Below, piece by piece: positions 34,387 through 42,587 of a stretch of DNA of 64,000 nucleotides. Numbering within the stretch: position 1 is the first letter of the stretch; each line of letters opens with the position of its first letter. Source of the stretch: Streptomyces rimosus subsp. rimosus (GTDB lineage: Bacteria; Actinomycetota; Actinomycetes; Streptomycetales; Streptomycetaceae); contig NZ_JOCQ01000005.1 of NCBI RefSeq assembly GCF_000720725.1, forward strand, positions 1 through 64,000, read 5' to 3'. The translations under genes and the position numbers were made by a program. Under the pieces are notes generated by a model. The model had not been told where the DNA came from, ran no database searches, and saw only the letters and a program-made list of their open reading frames with translations.

Positions 34387-34467
34387 TCGATGCGCACTCG
34401 ACGTGCATTCGACGTGCATTCGATGTGCGTTCGACGTGGGTCCGGGGCGTGGGTCCGGGGCGTGGGC
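34387..34467. repeat. Five 11-bp tandem repeats followed by two 13-bp repeats
   Basis: Units beginning TCGA at 34387, 34398, 34409, 34420 and 34431 (consensus TCGACGTGCAT) are head to tail; two are identical. They are followed by two near-identical 13-bp units (34442-34454, 34455-34467, CCGGGGCGTGGGT type). The array lies just upstream of the promoter of the quinone-oxidoreductase operon. Confidence 0.88.
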
Positions 34468-34662
34468 CCGGCCTGATCCGATCTCCCCAGGCGCCTGTCG
34501 CGGCGGGAACGAGCCGCCCCGATGCCCGTCCCCGCGCCCGTTCCCCATGTCTGTCCCCGTCACGGCCGGAACGCCCCGTACGCAGACCGGATGCCACGGA
34601 CGACCCCCGCCATGGTGTTACCCTGGCGAACGAACATGATCTCGGATCGAGGAGACACAGCC

Positions 34663-34692
34663 GTGGTGGGTGACGACGACATCTCCGGGTGA
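34663..34692 (+). CDS. Candidate 9-residue leader peptide before the ABC-F gene
   Basis: GTG-GTG-GGT then three Asp codons, ending in TGA at 34690, reads MVGDDDISG. It is preceded by GAGGAG with 8-base spacing. The stop codon is inside a perfect hairpin (34684-34700). ABC-F resistance genes are often controlled by ribosome stalling on such a leader, so I list it, but conservation would be needed to prove it. Confidence 0.4.
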   Translation: MVGDDDISG

Positions 34693-34700
34693 TACCCGGA
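34684..34700 (+). promoter_or_regulatory. Perfect 7-bp hairpin overlapping the leader stop
   Basis: TCCGGGT (34684-34690) and ACCCGGA (34694-34700) pair with a 3-base loop. A second, weaker stem (GGTGC / GCACC) follows within 40 bases. Alternating stems would fit attenuation of the ABC-F gene. Confidence 0.5.
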
Positions 34701-34822
34701 CCTGATGGCCGCCGGCCGGTGCGCAGGAGCACCGCCGTGGTGGCCGCCTCGTCGTGCCCTCAACCCGTTCCCGGGCACCGGTGTCCGCCGGGCCGCCCGC
34801 TGTGCTTTCCCGAGGTCTTCTC

Positions 34823-36457
34823 ATGTCCGACGCTTCCGTCGTCTGCTCGAACCTGTCCTTTTCCTGGCCCGACGACACCCCCGTCTTCCAGGACCTCTCC
34901 TTCACCGTGGGCACCGGCCGCACGGGCCTGGTGGCGCCCAACGGATCCGGCAAGAGCACCCTGCTCAAGCTGATCGCCGGTGAACTGCGCCCCACCGCCG
35001 GGTCCGTGTCCGTCTGCGGCGTCCTCGGCTACCTCCCGCAGAGCCTCCCGCTCGCCGCCGGCCTCACCGTGGCCGAGGTACTGGGCGTCGCCGAGGTGAT
35101 CCGAGCCCTGGACGCCGTGGAGTCCGGCGATGTGAGCGAGGAGCACTTCGCGACCATCGGCGACGACTGGGACATCGAGGAGCGGACCCGCGCCCAGCTC
35201 GACCGGCTCGGCCTGACGGGGCTGGCCCTCGACCGCGGCCTGAGCACGCTCAGCGGCGGTCAGATCGTCTCGCTCGGCCTGGCGGCGCAGCTCCTCAAGC
35301 GCCCCGACGTCCTGCTGCTCGACGAGCCGACCAACAACCTCGACCTCGACGCGCGGCACAAGCTCTACGACGTGCTCGGGGACTGGAACGGCTGCCTGCT
35401 CCTGGTCAGCCACGACCGCGCGCTGCTGGACCGCATGGACCGTATCGCCGAACTCGACCGCGGCGCGCTGCGCGTGTACGGCGGCAACTTCACCGCGTAC
35501 GAGGAAGCCGTACAGGCCGAGCAGGAGGTGGCCGAGAAGAACGTCCGCAACGCCGAGCAGGAACTCAAGCGCGAGAAGCGGGAGTTGCAGCAGGCCCGCG
35601 AGCGTGCTGAACGCCGCGCGAGCAACGCCTCCCGCAACCTCAAGAACGCGGGCCTGCCCCGCATCTTCGCCGGGAACATGAAGCGCGGCGCCCAGGAGTC
35701 GGCCGGCCGGGCCGGCCAGATGCACGCCTCGCGGGTCAGCGAGGCCAAGGCCCGCCTGGACGAGGCGGGGCGCGCCGTACGCGACGAGCAGCGCATCACG
35801 CTGGACCTGCCCGCAACCCAAGTGCCCGCGGGACGCAACCTGTTCCTGGGTGAGGGCCTGCTCGTCAGTCACGGTGAGCGGCCCCTGTTCGCGGGCGACG
35901 GCGTCGACCTGACGGTCCGGGGCCCCGAACGTATCGCGCTGACCGGCCCCAACGGCGCAGGCAAGACCACGCTGCTGCGCCTGCTCAACGGCGACCTGGA
36001 ACCCGACGCGGGGCAGGTCAAGCGGGCCGACAGCCGGATCGCCTACCTCTCGCAGCGCCTCGACCTGCTCGACCTGTCCCGGACCGTGGCCGAAAACTTC
36101 ACCGCGTTCGCCCCGCACCGCACGGAGGCGGAGCGGATGAACCTGCTCGCCCGCTTCCTCTTCCGGGGGCCCCGGGCCCACCTGCCGGTGCACGTGCTGT
36201 CCGGCGGCGAGCGGCTGCGCGCCACCCTGGCGTGTGTGCTGTGCGCCGAACCGGCCCCGCAACTGCTGCTGCTGGACGAGCCGACGAACAATCTCGACCT
36301 GGTCAGCGCCGGGCAGCTGGAGAGCGCGCTCGCCTCCTACCAGGGGGCGTTCGTCGTGGTCAGTCACGACGAACGGTTCCTCGGCCGGATCGGGATCGAC
36401 CGCTGGCTGCGGCTGGCCGACGGCGAGCTGCGGGAGACGGCGGCCCCCGAGGTGTGA
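34823..36457 (+). CDS. ABC-F ATPase, ribosome-protection or translation factor type
   Basis: 544 residues, two ATP-binding domains and no membrane part. Domain 1 has NGSGKST (Walker A), STLSGGQ and LLLDEPTNNLDLD. The inter-domain linker (about 230-330) is long, charged and helical, as in ABC-F proteins that reach the ribosomal exit site. Domain 2 has NGAGKTTLL, LSGGERLR and LLLDEPTNNLD. Such proteins dislodge antibiotics from ribosomes or rescue stalled ribosomes. ATG at 34823 follows CGAGG. Its 5-prime region holds a possible leader peptide and hairpins. A second ABC-F gene follows 80 bases later. Confidence 0.9.
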   Translation: MSDASVVCSNLSFSWPDDTPVFQDLSFTVGTGRTGLVAPNGSGKSTLLKLIAGELRPTAGSVSVCGVLGYLPQSLPLAAGLTVAEVLGVAEVIRALDAVESGDVSEEHFATIGDDWDIEERTRAQLDRLGLTGLALDRGLSTLSGGQIVSLGLAAQLLKRPDVLLLDEPTNNLDLDARHKLYDVLGDWNGCLLLVSHDRALLDRMDRIAELDRGALRVYGGNFTAYEEAVQAEQEVAEKNVRNAEQELKREKRELQQARERAERRASNASRNLKNAGLPRIFAGNMKRGAQESAGRAGQMHASRVSEAKARLDEAGRAVRDEQRITLDLPATQVPAGRNLFLGEGLLVSHGERPLFAGDGVDLTVRGPERIALTGPNGAGKTTLLRLLNGDLEPDAGQVKRADSRIAYLSQRLDLLDLSRTVAENFTAFAPHRTEAERMNLLARFLFRGPRAHLPVHVLSGGERLRATLACVLCAEPAPQLLLLDEPTNNLDLVSAGQLESALASYQGAFVVVSHDERFLGRIGIDRWLRLADGELRETAAPEV

Positions 36458-36537
36458 GGCGCCGGTCACGGCCTGGCCCGCGTCCGAGGTGTCCCACCCG
36501 GCGGGCCGCGTACCTCCCTCACACCAGGTGGACCACC

Positions 36538-38286
36538 ATGCCCCGACCAGCTCTGCTCGCCCACGACCTCGTCCGCACGCTGGGGACCCGACGGGTCCTG
36601 GACGGCGTCTCCCTCACCGCCGCACCCGGCCACCGCGTGGGGCTGATCGGCGAGAACGGTGTCGGCAAATCGACACTGCTGCGCCTGCTCGCGGGCGTCG
36701 ACGAACCCGACGCCGGCCATGTCACCCGCCCGTACGACCTGGGCTTCCTGCACCAGGAGATGCCGTTCGCCGGTGACGTGACGATCGCGCGGGTCCTGGA
36801 CGACGCCCTCCGGGAAGCCCGTGCCGACCTGGCCGAACTCGACCGGCTCACCCGGCTGCTCGCCGACACCCCCGAGGACCGCCCCGCCCACGCCGAGCTG
36901 CTGGAGACGTACGGGCAGCGGCTCGAACAGGCCCAGGAACGCGAGGTCTGGGACGCCGACCGCCGGGCCGGAATCGTCCTCGACGGGCTCGGCCTCGGTG
37001 GTGTCGCACATGACCGGCCGCTCGGCTCGCTGTCCGGCGGGCAGCGCGGCCGCCTCGCCCTGGCCGCGCTCCTCGTACGCCGCCCCGCGGCCCTCCTCCT
37101 GGACGAGCCGACCAACCACCTCGACGACGAAGCGGCCGCCTTCGTGGAGGGCCGGCTCCGCGAGCTGCCCGGCGTCGTCGTGGTGGCGAGCCACGACCGG
37201 GCGTTCCTCGACGCCGTCTGTACGGAACTGATCGATCTCGACCCGGCCGTGGACGGTCCCGTGCGCTTCGGCGGCAACTACAGCGCCTACCAGGCCCACA
37301 AGCATGCCGAACGCGAACGCTGGGAGCACAGGTACGCCGAGGAACAGGAGGAGTTGGAGGAACTGCGCCGCTCGGCCGGGGTGACCGCGCACCGCGTCGC
37401 CCCGGACCGCGGGCGGCGGGACAACGAGAAGATGGGTTACGGCCACCGGGCGGGCCGGGTGCAGCAGCAGATCTCCCGGCGGGTACGCAACGCCACCCGC
37501 CGGCTGGAAGAACTGGAGCGCACACAGGTGGGGGAGCCGCCGCAGCCGTTGCGGCTGCATGTCGCGGCGGTCGCGGCGGTCGCCGTCGAACCGGTGGAGA
37601 CGGGGGAGGCGGAGGGGCCGGGGATAGCGGGTTCGGATCAAGCGCCGAATTCCGAGCCGGTGGACGCGCTTCTCGTAGCGCTGCGGGACGTACGCGTGCC
37701 AAGCCGGCTGCATCTCGCGCATCTGGACATCCGGTCTGGAGACCGGCTCCTGGTGACGGGCGACAACGGCGCCGGAAAATCGACACTGCTGTCGCTGCTG
37801 GCCGGGCGGCTCCGCGCCGAGGGCGAAGTACGCAGGTGGCCGGGCCTGTCCGTAGGACTGCTCGCGCAGGACACCTCGTTCGAACGCCCGGACCGTACGG
37901 TGCGTGACACCTACACGTACGCATTGGGCGCCGAGCGGGCGGAAGCGGTGCCGCTGGGCTCACTGGGGCTGCTGCACGCCGCGGACCTCGACAAACAGGT
38001 GGGCCGGCTATCGGTCGGCCAGCGCCGCAGGCTCGCACTGGCCCTCCTGATGGCGCACCCGCCGCACCTCCTGCTGCTCGACGAGCCGACGAACCACCTG
38101 TCCCCGCGCCTGTGTGACGAGCTGGAGGACGCCCTCGGCGCCGGACCGGGCACGATCGTCGTGGCCAGCCATGACAGGTGGCTGCGCGGGCGCTGGAACG
38201 GGCGGCGGCTGCACCTGCGCTCCGGCCGGGCGCATGCGGACGAGATCGGCGAAGCGTCACCCAGGGGGCGCCCGCTGCGTTGCTGA
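36538..38286 (+). CDS. Second ABC-F ATPase (TlrC/OleB-like)
   Basis: 582 residues with two ATPase domains: ENGVGKSTLLRLLAG, SLSGGQRGRLALA and LLLDEPTNHLDDE in the first; DNGAGKSTLLSLLAG, LSVGQRRRLALALL and LLLDEPTNHLS in the second. In the second the signature is LSVGQ rather than LSGGQ. The linker, with GRRDNEKMGYGHRAGRVQQQ, resembles macrolide-resistance ABC-F proteins of Streptomyces (TlrC, OleB, SrmB), from memory of that group. ATG at 36538 follows CAGGTGGACC. It probably shares a transcript with the first ABC-F gene. Confidence 0.9.
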   Translation: MPRPALLAHDLVRTLGTRRVLDGVSLTAAPGHRVGLIGENGVGKSTLLRLLAGVDEPDAGHVTRPYDLGFLHQEMPFAGDVTIARVLDDALREARADLAELDRLTRLLADTPEDRPAHAELLETYGQRLEQAQEREVWDADRRAGIVLDGLGLGGVAHDRPLGSLSGGQRGRLALAALLVRRPAALLLDEPTNHLDDEAAAFVEGRLRELPGVVVVASHDRAFLDAVCTELIDLDPAVDGPVRFGGNYSAYQAHKHAERERWEHRYAEEQEELEELRRSAGVTAHRVAPDRGRRDNEKMGYGHRAGRVQQQISRRVRNATRRLEELERTQVGEPPQPLRLHVAAVAAVAVEPVETGEAEGPGIAGSDQAPNSEPVDALLVALRDVRVPSRLHLAHLDIRSGDRLLVTGDNGAGKSTLLSLLAGRLRAEGEVRRWPGLSVGLLAQDTSFERPDRTVRDTYTYALGAERAEAVPLGSLGLLHAADLDKQVGRLSVGQRRRLALALLMAHPPHLLLLDEPTNHLSPRLCDELEDALGAGPGTIVVASHDRWLRGRWNGRRLHLRSGRAHADEIGEASPRGRPLRC

Positions 38287-38319
38287 CGGGCTTTGCCGCG
38301 CCCGCAGTCACCCGTCAGA

Positions 38320-38892
38320 ATGGTGACCGTGAATCTCGATCACGTCTTCGTATGCGGACATCCGGCGCTCGACTTCGCCGCGACGCTCCGGGCCCGGCGC
38401 ACCCTGCGCTTCGAGATGTTCGCGGCGCCGGACCGGCTGGACGCGTGGTACGTGGAGTCCGGAATCGTGGACTCCGTGGCGCCCAGCCGGCCGTCCGACG
38501 TCGAGCGCGCGAGGGCCGTACGGGAAGCGGTCTACGAGCTGATCACCGCGCGTCGCCTGGGCGAGGCCTTCGGCGACCGGGCCCTGGAGGCGCTCAACGG
38601 GGCCGCCCGCAAACCCGCCGCGGCCCCGCAGCTCACCAGGGCCGGGCGCCGGACCGACGCCACCTCGCAGGAAGCGCTGTCCGCCGTGGCCCGGCAGGCG
38701 GTGGAGCTGCTGAGCGGCCCGGACGTGCCGCTGCTCAAGGAGTGCGGCAACCCCGAGTGCACCCGCGTCTACATCGACCGCTCACGGGGCATGCGGCGGC
38801 ACTGGTGCGGAATGGAGTCGTGCGGCAACAAGATCAAGGCCGCTGCGTACCGGGCGCGGAAGAAGAGCGCGCTCGCCACGATCGACGGCTGA
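38320..38892 (+). CDS. CGNR zinc-finger regulator
   Basis: 190 residues. The N-terminal part (CGHPALDFAATLRAR onward) is the stress-linked ABATE-like domain and the C-terminus is a CGNR zinc finger: LLKECGNPECTRVYIDRSRG, then RRHWCGMESCGNKIKAAAYR, with four cysteines. These are probable transcription factors. ATG at 38320 has no clear ribosome site and the message may be leaderless. It starts 33 bases after the second ABC-F gene. Its stop codon lies inside a five-copy 7-bp repeat. Confidence 0.88.
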   Translation: MVTVNLDHVFVCGHPALDFAATLRARRTLRFEMFAAPDRLDAWYVESGIVDSVAPSRPSDVERARAVREAVYELITARRLGEAFGDRALEALNGAARKPAAAPQLTRAGRRTDATSQEALSAVARQAVELLSGPDVPLLKECGNPECTRVYIDRSRGMRRHWCGMESCGNKIKAAAYRARKKSALATIDG

Positions 38893-38918
38893 CGGCTGAC
38901 GGCTGACGGCTGACGGCT
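38884..38918. repeat. Five tandem copies of the 7-mer GACGGCT
   Basis: Perfect units at 38884, 38891, 38898, 38905 and 38912, followed by decayed copies (GTCGGTT, GTCGGC). The first unit codes for the last residues of the CGNR protein and the TGA stop spans units 1 and 2. Confidence 0.93.
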
Positions 38919-38960
38919 GTCGGTTGTCGGCGTCGGTTCGGGTCTCGGTGCCGCTGTCGG

Positions 38961-39329
38961 CTAGTTCGCGCGTACGCGGTAGCTCACGCCGGGGTAGGGG
39001 AGGTCGCCGAAGTTCAGCGAGCCCACCACGGTGAACACGTCGCCGTTCGTGCCGGGGGCACCCGGACGGCAGCCGGCGTTGAAGTAGACCTCCACACTCC
39101 GGTCGGCGATCGCCCGGAAGGACCGGACGGGAGCGGTGAATTCCTGACACACGCCGACCTTGCCGAGATCGGCCTTGATGGCGCTGCCGGTGGCGTTGGC
39201 ACCGGTGTAGAAGGTGACTCCGGGAAGCTCGGCCGCGCCGGCGGGCGAGCCAGCGGCGCCGACCATCAGCAGGCCGCTCGCGAGGACTCCGCCGGCAACA
39301 GCCGCATATTTGGTGAACTTTGTGGTCAT
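38961..39329 (-). CDS. Secreted beta/gamma-crystallin-like protein
   Basis: 122 residues with a signal peptide (VAGGVLASGLLMVGAAG, cut near AGAA). The mature part has Greek-key type motifs: VTFYTGANATGSAIKADLG and SVEVYFNAGCRPG, with two cysteines that could pair. Bacterial members bind calcium or inhibit metalloproteases; function here is open. ATG at 39329 follows AAAGGCGGAGAC. Confidence 0.75.
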   Translation of the reverse strand: MTTKFTKYAAVAGGVLASGLLMVGAAGSPAGAAELPGVTFYTGANATGSAIKADLGKVGVCQEFTAPVRSFRAIADRSVEVYFNAGCRPGAPGTNGDVFTVVGSLNFGDLPYPGVSYRVRAN

Positions 39330-39466
39330 GTCTCCGCCTTTGGATCGTGGTGTTGGGTTGGGGTGGTTGGGAGGAGCGGTTCGGGGCGTGGACGAGGTGG
39401 CTCCGCCGGGCCGGGCCGGAGCGGGGTTCGGGGCCCGCCGTGCCGGGGCTCGGATCCAGGTCCTGG

Positions 39467-40033
39467 TCAGGTGTCCAGAATGCTTTCGGCCGCCTCGCGC
39501 AGTGTGCGGGCGACGTCGTGCGGATCGTCGAGGTATCCGGCCGCCATCGCTCCGTCGCGCAGCACCATGAGCGCCCGTGCCGCCCGGTCGGGGTCGGGGT
39601 GCCCGGCGTCCTGCGCGACATCGCGCAGGACGCCGCGGAACCAGTCGCGGTGCTCGGCCACGCAGAGGCGTACGTGATGCCGCGGATCGGGATACTCGGC
39701 GGCGGCGTTGAGGAATCCGCAGCCGCGGAACTCCGGCCGCAGAAGGCTGTCGGCGATCATGGCGACGATCTCCAGCAGGGCGTCGCGCCCCCGGTGGGCG
39801 CGGAGAATGGCCTCCACCGTCCGCTTCACCCGGGCGTCCCGCTCCTGCAGATAGGCGATCACCAGGCCCTCCTTGCCGCCGAAATGGCGGTAGAAGGTGG
39901 CCCGGGTGACACCCGCTTCCCGTACGAGTTGCTCGACGCCCACGGTGTGGATTCCGTTCGCATAGAACAGTTTTCCCGCGATGTTCAGCAGCCGCTCACG
40001 CGGATGGATCGTCCCACTGGCGCTCGAAGTCAT
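39467..40033 (-). CDS. TetR family regulator
   Basis: 188 residues from the ATG at 40033 (a GTG two codons upstream is possible). The helix-turn-helix is typical: PRERLLNIAGKLFYANGIHT, REAGVTRATFYRHFGGKEGL. The C-terminal half has RGCGFLNAAAEYPDPRHHV, a pattern seen in regulators of small oxidoreductases and cupins. It lies downstream of the cupin gene in the same direction, with a six-unit 11-bp repeat between the two genes. Confidence 0.87.
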   Translation of the reverse strand: MTSSASGTIHPRERLLNIAGKLFYANGIHTVGVEQLVREAGVTRATFYRHFGGKEGLVIAYLQERDARVKRTVEAILRAHRGRDALLEIVAMIADSLLRPEFRGCGFLNAAAEYPDPRHHVRLCVAEHRDWFRGVLRDVAQDAGHPDPDRAARALMVLRDGAMAAGYLDDPHDVARTLREAAESILDT

Positions 40034-40113
40034 GACCACCAGCGTACGGACGGCCCATCGACGCCGGTCGGCCCGTCACCTCTGGGGGAGGCCGGTACGG
40101 CGCTGCCGTCTCG

Positions 40114-40175
40114 TCGATACGCCGCCAATACTCGGCCAATACGTCGCCAATACGGCGTCAGTAGTCGGTCAGTAC
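40114..40175. repeat. Six direct heptamers at exact 11-bp spacing
   Basis: TCGATAC (40114), CCAATAC (40125, 40136, 40147), TCAGTAG (40158) and TCAGTAC (40169) are separated by 4-base spacers (mostly TCGG, GTCG, GGCG). The array covers the end of the cupin gene (its TGA is in the last unit) and the space before the TetR gene. Confidence 0.88.
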
Positions 40176-40582
40176 TTCGTCACCAGCGGCTTGGTCTCGT
40201 CGATGACGTAGGTGGAGAGCATCATCGTCGTCACGGTGCCGACGTTGCGGGCGTTGTGGATCACGCCCGACGGGATAAAGAACGGGTCGCCCGTGCGCAG
40301 CCGTTGGGCGGGGCCGTCGTCGAACTCCATCAGCACGTCGCCGCGCACGATGTACCCGACTTCGACTCCCGGGTGGCTGTGGCGGCCGGACTCCTTGTGC
40401 CGGGGGATCTCCACGACGGTCTGCACGGTCAGCCAGCCCTTGGCCGGCGACGGGTGCCGCTGGAGTTCGGACCGGGTGACGCCGCTTGTCGGGTCGTCGG
40501 GAGGTGTGGGGTTGGCCGGTGGGGGTTCGGGGGTGGTCGCTGTGCCGCTGCTGGGGTGCAGCGGGGGGTGGCGGTCGAGCAT
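40169..40582 (-). CDS. Cupin-domain protein
   Basis: 137 residues. A Pro-rich N-terminus (about 1-45) precedes a cupin barrel: HKESGRHSHPGVEVGYIVRG (motif 1 with H-x-H and E), then DPFFIPSGVIHNARNVG (motif 2). The metal-site residues are conserved. Small stand-alone cupins may be isomerases, dioxygenases or binding proteins. ATG at 40582 follows GAAAGGCACC. A 14-bp inverted repeat upstream (40609-40622) suggests regulation by the adjacent TetR protein. Confidence 0.85.
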   Translation of the reverse strand: MLDRHPPLHPSSGTATTPEPPPANPTPPDDPTSGVTRSELQRHPSPAKGWLTVQTVVEIPRHKESGRHSHPGVEVGYIVRGDVLMEFDDGPAQRLRTGDPFFIPSGVIHNARNVGTVTTMMLSTYVIDETKPLVTKY

Positions 40583-41154
40583 GAGGTGCCTTTCCGTTTC
40601 CAGCAGAAAGAACGTTCGTTCTGCCTGATCGATACGGTACGCAGCTCATCGCCGTCCCGTACAGGTGGAACTTCGGTCAGGTGGGGTGGCGTCGCGACCT
40701 GGTGTTTGTGGCCTGGTGGGTTGATGTGTGGCCGGCTTGTGCTGCGGTGCGCAGGCCCGGGGTCGGGGGAGTGGTGGGGGCATGAGTGCACGTCAGGTGC
40801 GGTGTGGGCCGTCGGTTTGTGGGGGAGGCGCAGGCGTTGTTCCTGGCGTGCGGGCCGGGGGCGTGTGAGTGGCTGGAACCGATCATCAGCGGCGAATCCG
40901 CGCGTGCGGGAGCGAAGTTGGCGGACCCCGCACGCGCCTGCCGGTGGCAGGACCTGAACCCGAGCACGCCGCGCGTAACCGGACCGTCTCCTCATCCGTC
41001 ACCACCTTGACCGGTGACGCAATGCCTGCAAGAGTCATGGCGCACCCGGCACGCGGTGACATGGGCGAGCCCGTCATCCGTAACCCCGCCACCACTCCAC
41101 TTCGGCCCGTCTGCGACTCACGCGACGCAGACGGAACAGCACACGGAGGCCTCG
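40583..41154. other. 572-bp region without a gene
   Basis: It holds the promoter side of the cupin gene and of the epoxide-hydrolase-like gene. The part from about 40680 to 40870 is G/T-rich on the plus strand, unlike its surroundings. Two hairpins lie at 40900-40937 (11-bp arms) and 40937-40951 (CCTGCC / GGCAGG, 3-base loop), possibly a terminator of something lost. I see no convincing gene. Confidence 0.5.
40609..40622. promoter_or_regulatory. Inverted repeat AGAACG-TT-CGTTCT upstream of the cupin gene
   Basis: Six-base arms around a 2-base centre, 27 bases upstream of the cupin ATG. This is a plausible TetR-type operator. Confidence 0.55.
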
Positions 41155-42276
41155 ATGTTCAACAGGCGCACCTTCGGCAAGGCCATGGCGCTGGGCGCCG
41201 GCGCGGCCGCCGTCACGCTGGGCGGCCCGCAGGTCTCCCCGGTTGCCGCCGCCCCTCGCCCGGGCCCGAAGGCTTCCGGCCCGAAGGCTTCCGGCTCGGG
41301 GGCTTCCGGTCCGAGTGCTTCCGGCCGTACGGGTGCGTCCGCCCTCCCCGAAGTCGCCCCCGGTACGCACACGGCCTTCGACCGGATGCGGCACGTCACC
41401 GCGGGACTGCTCGACGTCGGTTACGCGGAGGCGGGCCCCGCGCACGGGCCGGTGGTCATCTGCCTGCACGGCTGGCCGTACGACATCCACAGCTTCGTGG
41501 ACGTCGCCCCCTTGCTGGCGTCGCGGGGCTACCGCGTGATCGTCCCGTACCTGCGCGGTCACGGCTCGACCCGCTTCCGCTCCGCCGCCACGTTCCGCAA
41601 CGCCCAGCAGTCCGCGGTCGCCCTGGATGTCATCGCCCTGATGGACGCCCTCGGCATCCACCGGGCCGTACTGGCCGGCTTCGACTGGGGCACCCGGACG
41701 GCCGACATCGTCGCGGCCCTGTGGCCCGAACGCGTCAAGGCGCTGGTGTCGGTGAGCGGATACCTGATCACCAACGTCGAGGCGCAGCAGGAGCCGCTGT
41801 CCGCGCAGGCCGAGCACACCTGGTGGTACCAGTACTACTTCGCCACCGAGCGCGGCCGGCGCGCCATGGAGAACGCGGACAAGCGCCGCGACCTGTGCCG
41901 CCTGGTCTGGGAAACCGTGTCACCGACGTGGGACTTCGACGACGCCACGTTCGCGCGTACCGCCAGAGCCTTCGAGAATCCCGACTACGCCGACATCGTG
42001 ATCCACAACTATCGCTGGCGCCTTGGCCTGGCCGAGGGCGAACGCCGTTACGACCGCTACGAGAAGCGGCTCGCCGACCGGCCGGTCATCACCGTGCCGA
42101 CCATCACCCTGGACCCCGAACGCGACCCGTTCACCGCGCCCGGCAACGGCTCCTCGTACCGCGACCGCTTCACCGGCGCGTACGAACACCGCACCCTGAC
42201 CGGCATCGGCCACAACCTGCCGCAGGAAGCTCCCACCGCTTTTGCCCAGGCAGTCGTGGACGTGGATCACTTCTGA
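41155..42276 (+). CDS. Exported alpha/beta hydrolase (epoxide-hydrolase-like)
   Basis: 373 residues with a Tat-type signal (NRRTFGKAMALGAGAAAVT) and a repetitive Ser/Gly/Pro/Lys linker (five near-copies of KASG-like units). The hydrolase domain has the oxyanion motif HGWPYD, the nucleophile elbow GFDWGT with Asp in place of Ser (as in epoxide hydrolases and dehalogenases), an acidic DPERDP and the catalytic His in GHNLPQE. The substrate is unknown. ATG at 41155 follows CGGAGGCCTCG. A small peptide gene follows 55 bases downstream in the same direction. Confidence 0.85.
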   Translation: MFNRRTFGKAMALGAGAAAVTLGGPQVSPVAAAPRPGPKASGPKASGSGASGPSASGRTGASALPEVAPGTHTAFDRMRHVTAGLLDVGYAEAGPAHGPVVICLHGWPYDIHSFVDVAPLLASRGYRVIVPYLRGHGSTRFRSAATFRNAQQSAVALDVIALMDALGIHRAVLAGFDWGTRTADIVAALWPERVKALVSVSGYLITNVEAQQEPLSAQAEHTWWYQYYFATERGRRAMENADKRRDLCRLVWETVSPTWDFDDATFARTARAFENPDYADIVIHNYRWRLGLAEGERRYDRYEKRLADRPVITVPTITLDPERDPFTAPGNGSSYRDRFTGAYEHRTLTGIGHNLPQEAPTAFAQAVVDVDHF

Positions 42277-42331
42277 CCGCCCGCGACTGTTTCTGTTTCT
42301 GAACACCCTGACCGAAAGACCGGAGGTCGAC

Positions 42332-42526
42332 ATGCAGTACACCAACAACACGCCGGACGGCACGGCAGCGGCCCGGCACGCGAAGTTCGGCAAGCTGCCC
42401 GAGCGCATTCCGTACGAGGACATGGTCACGGAGAAGGCCGTATCGGAGGACCGCGCGCAGAACACGTACAACCCCGAAGGGTCGTGGAACCACTTCTCCT
42501 GCTTGGCGCTGGACCTCGGCCTGTAG
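42332..42526 (+). CDS. 64-residue peptide of unknown function
   Basis: Starts at ATG 42332 after CGGAGGTCGAC, a strong ribosome site. The sequence is polar and charged with one Cys near the end (HFSCLALDLGL) and two Asn/Pro/Tyr-rich stretches (NNTPDG, NTYNPEGSWN). No signal peptide or membrane helix. It follows the exported hydrolase gene and precedes the argS leader region. It could be a peptide precursor or a small regulatory protein; I do not recognise it. Confidence 0.6.
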   Translation: MQYTNNTPDGTAAARHAKFGKLPERIPYEDMVTEKAVSEDRAQNTYNPEGSWNHFSCLALDLGL

Positions 42527-42587
42527 GGGGCCTGGGGGCCTGTAAGGAGTCTGTACCTGTAAGGAGTCTCCAGGTGGCCTGTAGGGG
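42520..42587 (+). repeat. Repeated CCTGTA-(A/G)GG units upstream of argS
   Basis: CCTGTA occurs at 42520, 42539, 42556 and 42578. The 14-mer CCTGTAAGGAGTCT is exactly duplicated (42539-42552 and 42556-42569), giving two AAGGAG ribosome-site cores. The outer two copies read CCTGTAGGGG. Confidence 0.85.

Noticed and set aside
38884..38918. Possible CRISPR array from regular repeats
   Set aside because: The units are 7 bp and contiguous with no spacers; the same holds for the arrays at 26170, 34387, 40114 and 49348. No cas genes are present.
40429..40995. Minus-strand frames in the region before the epoxide-hydrolase-like gene
   Set aside because: No ribosome site, no domain, strong Pro/Thr/Arg bias; explained by the G/T-rich plus strand.
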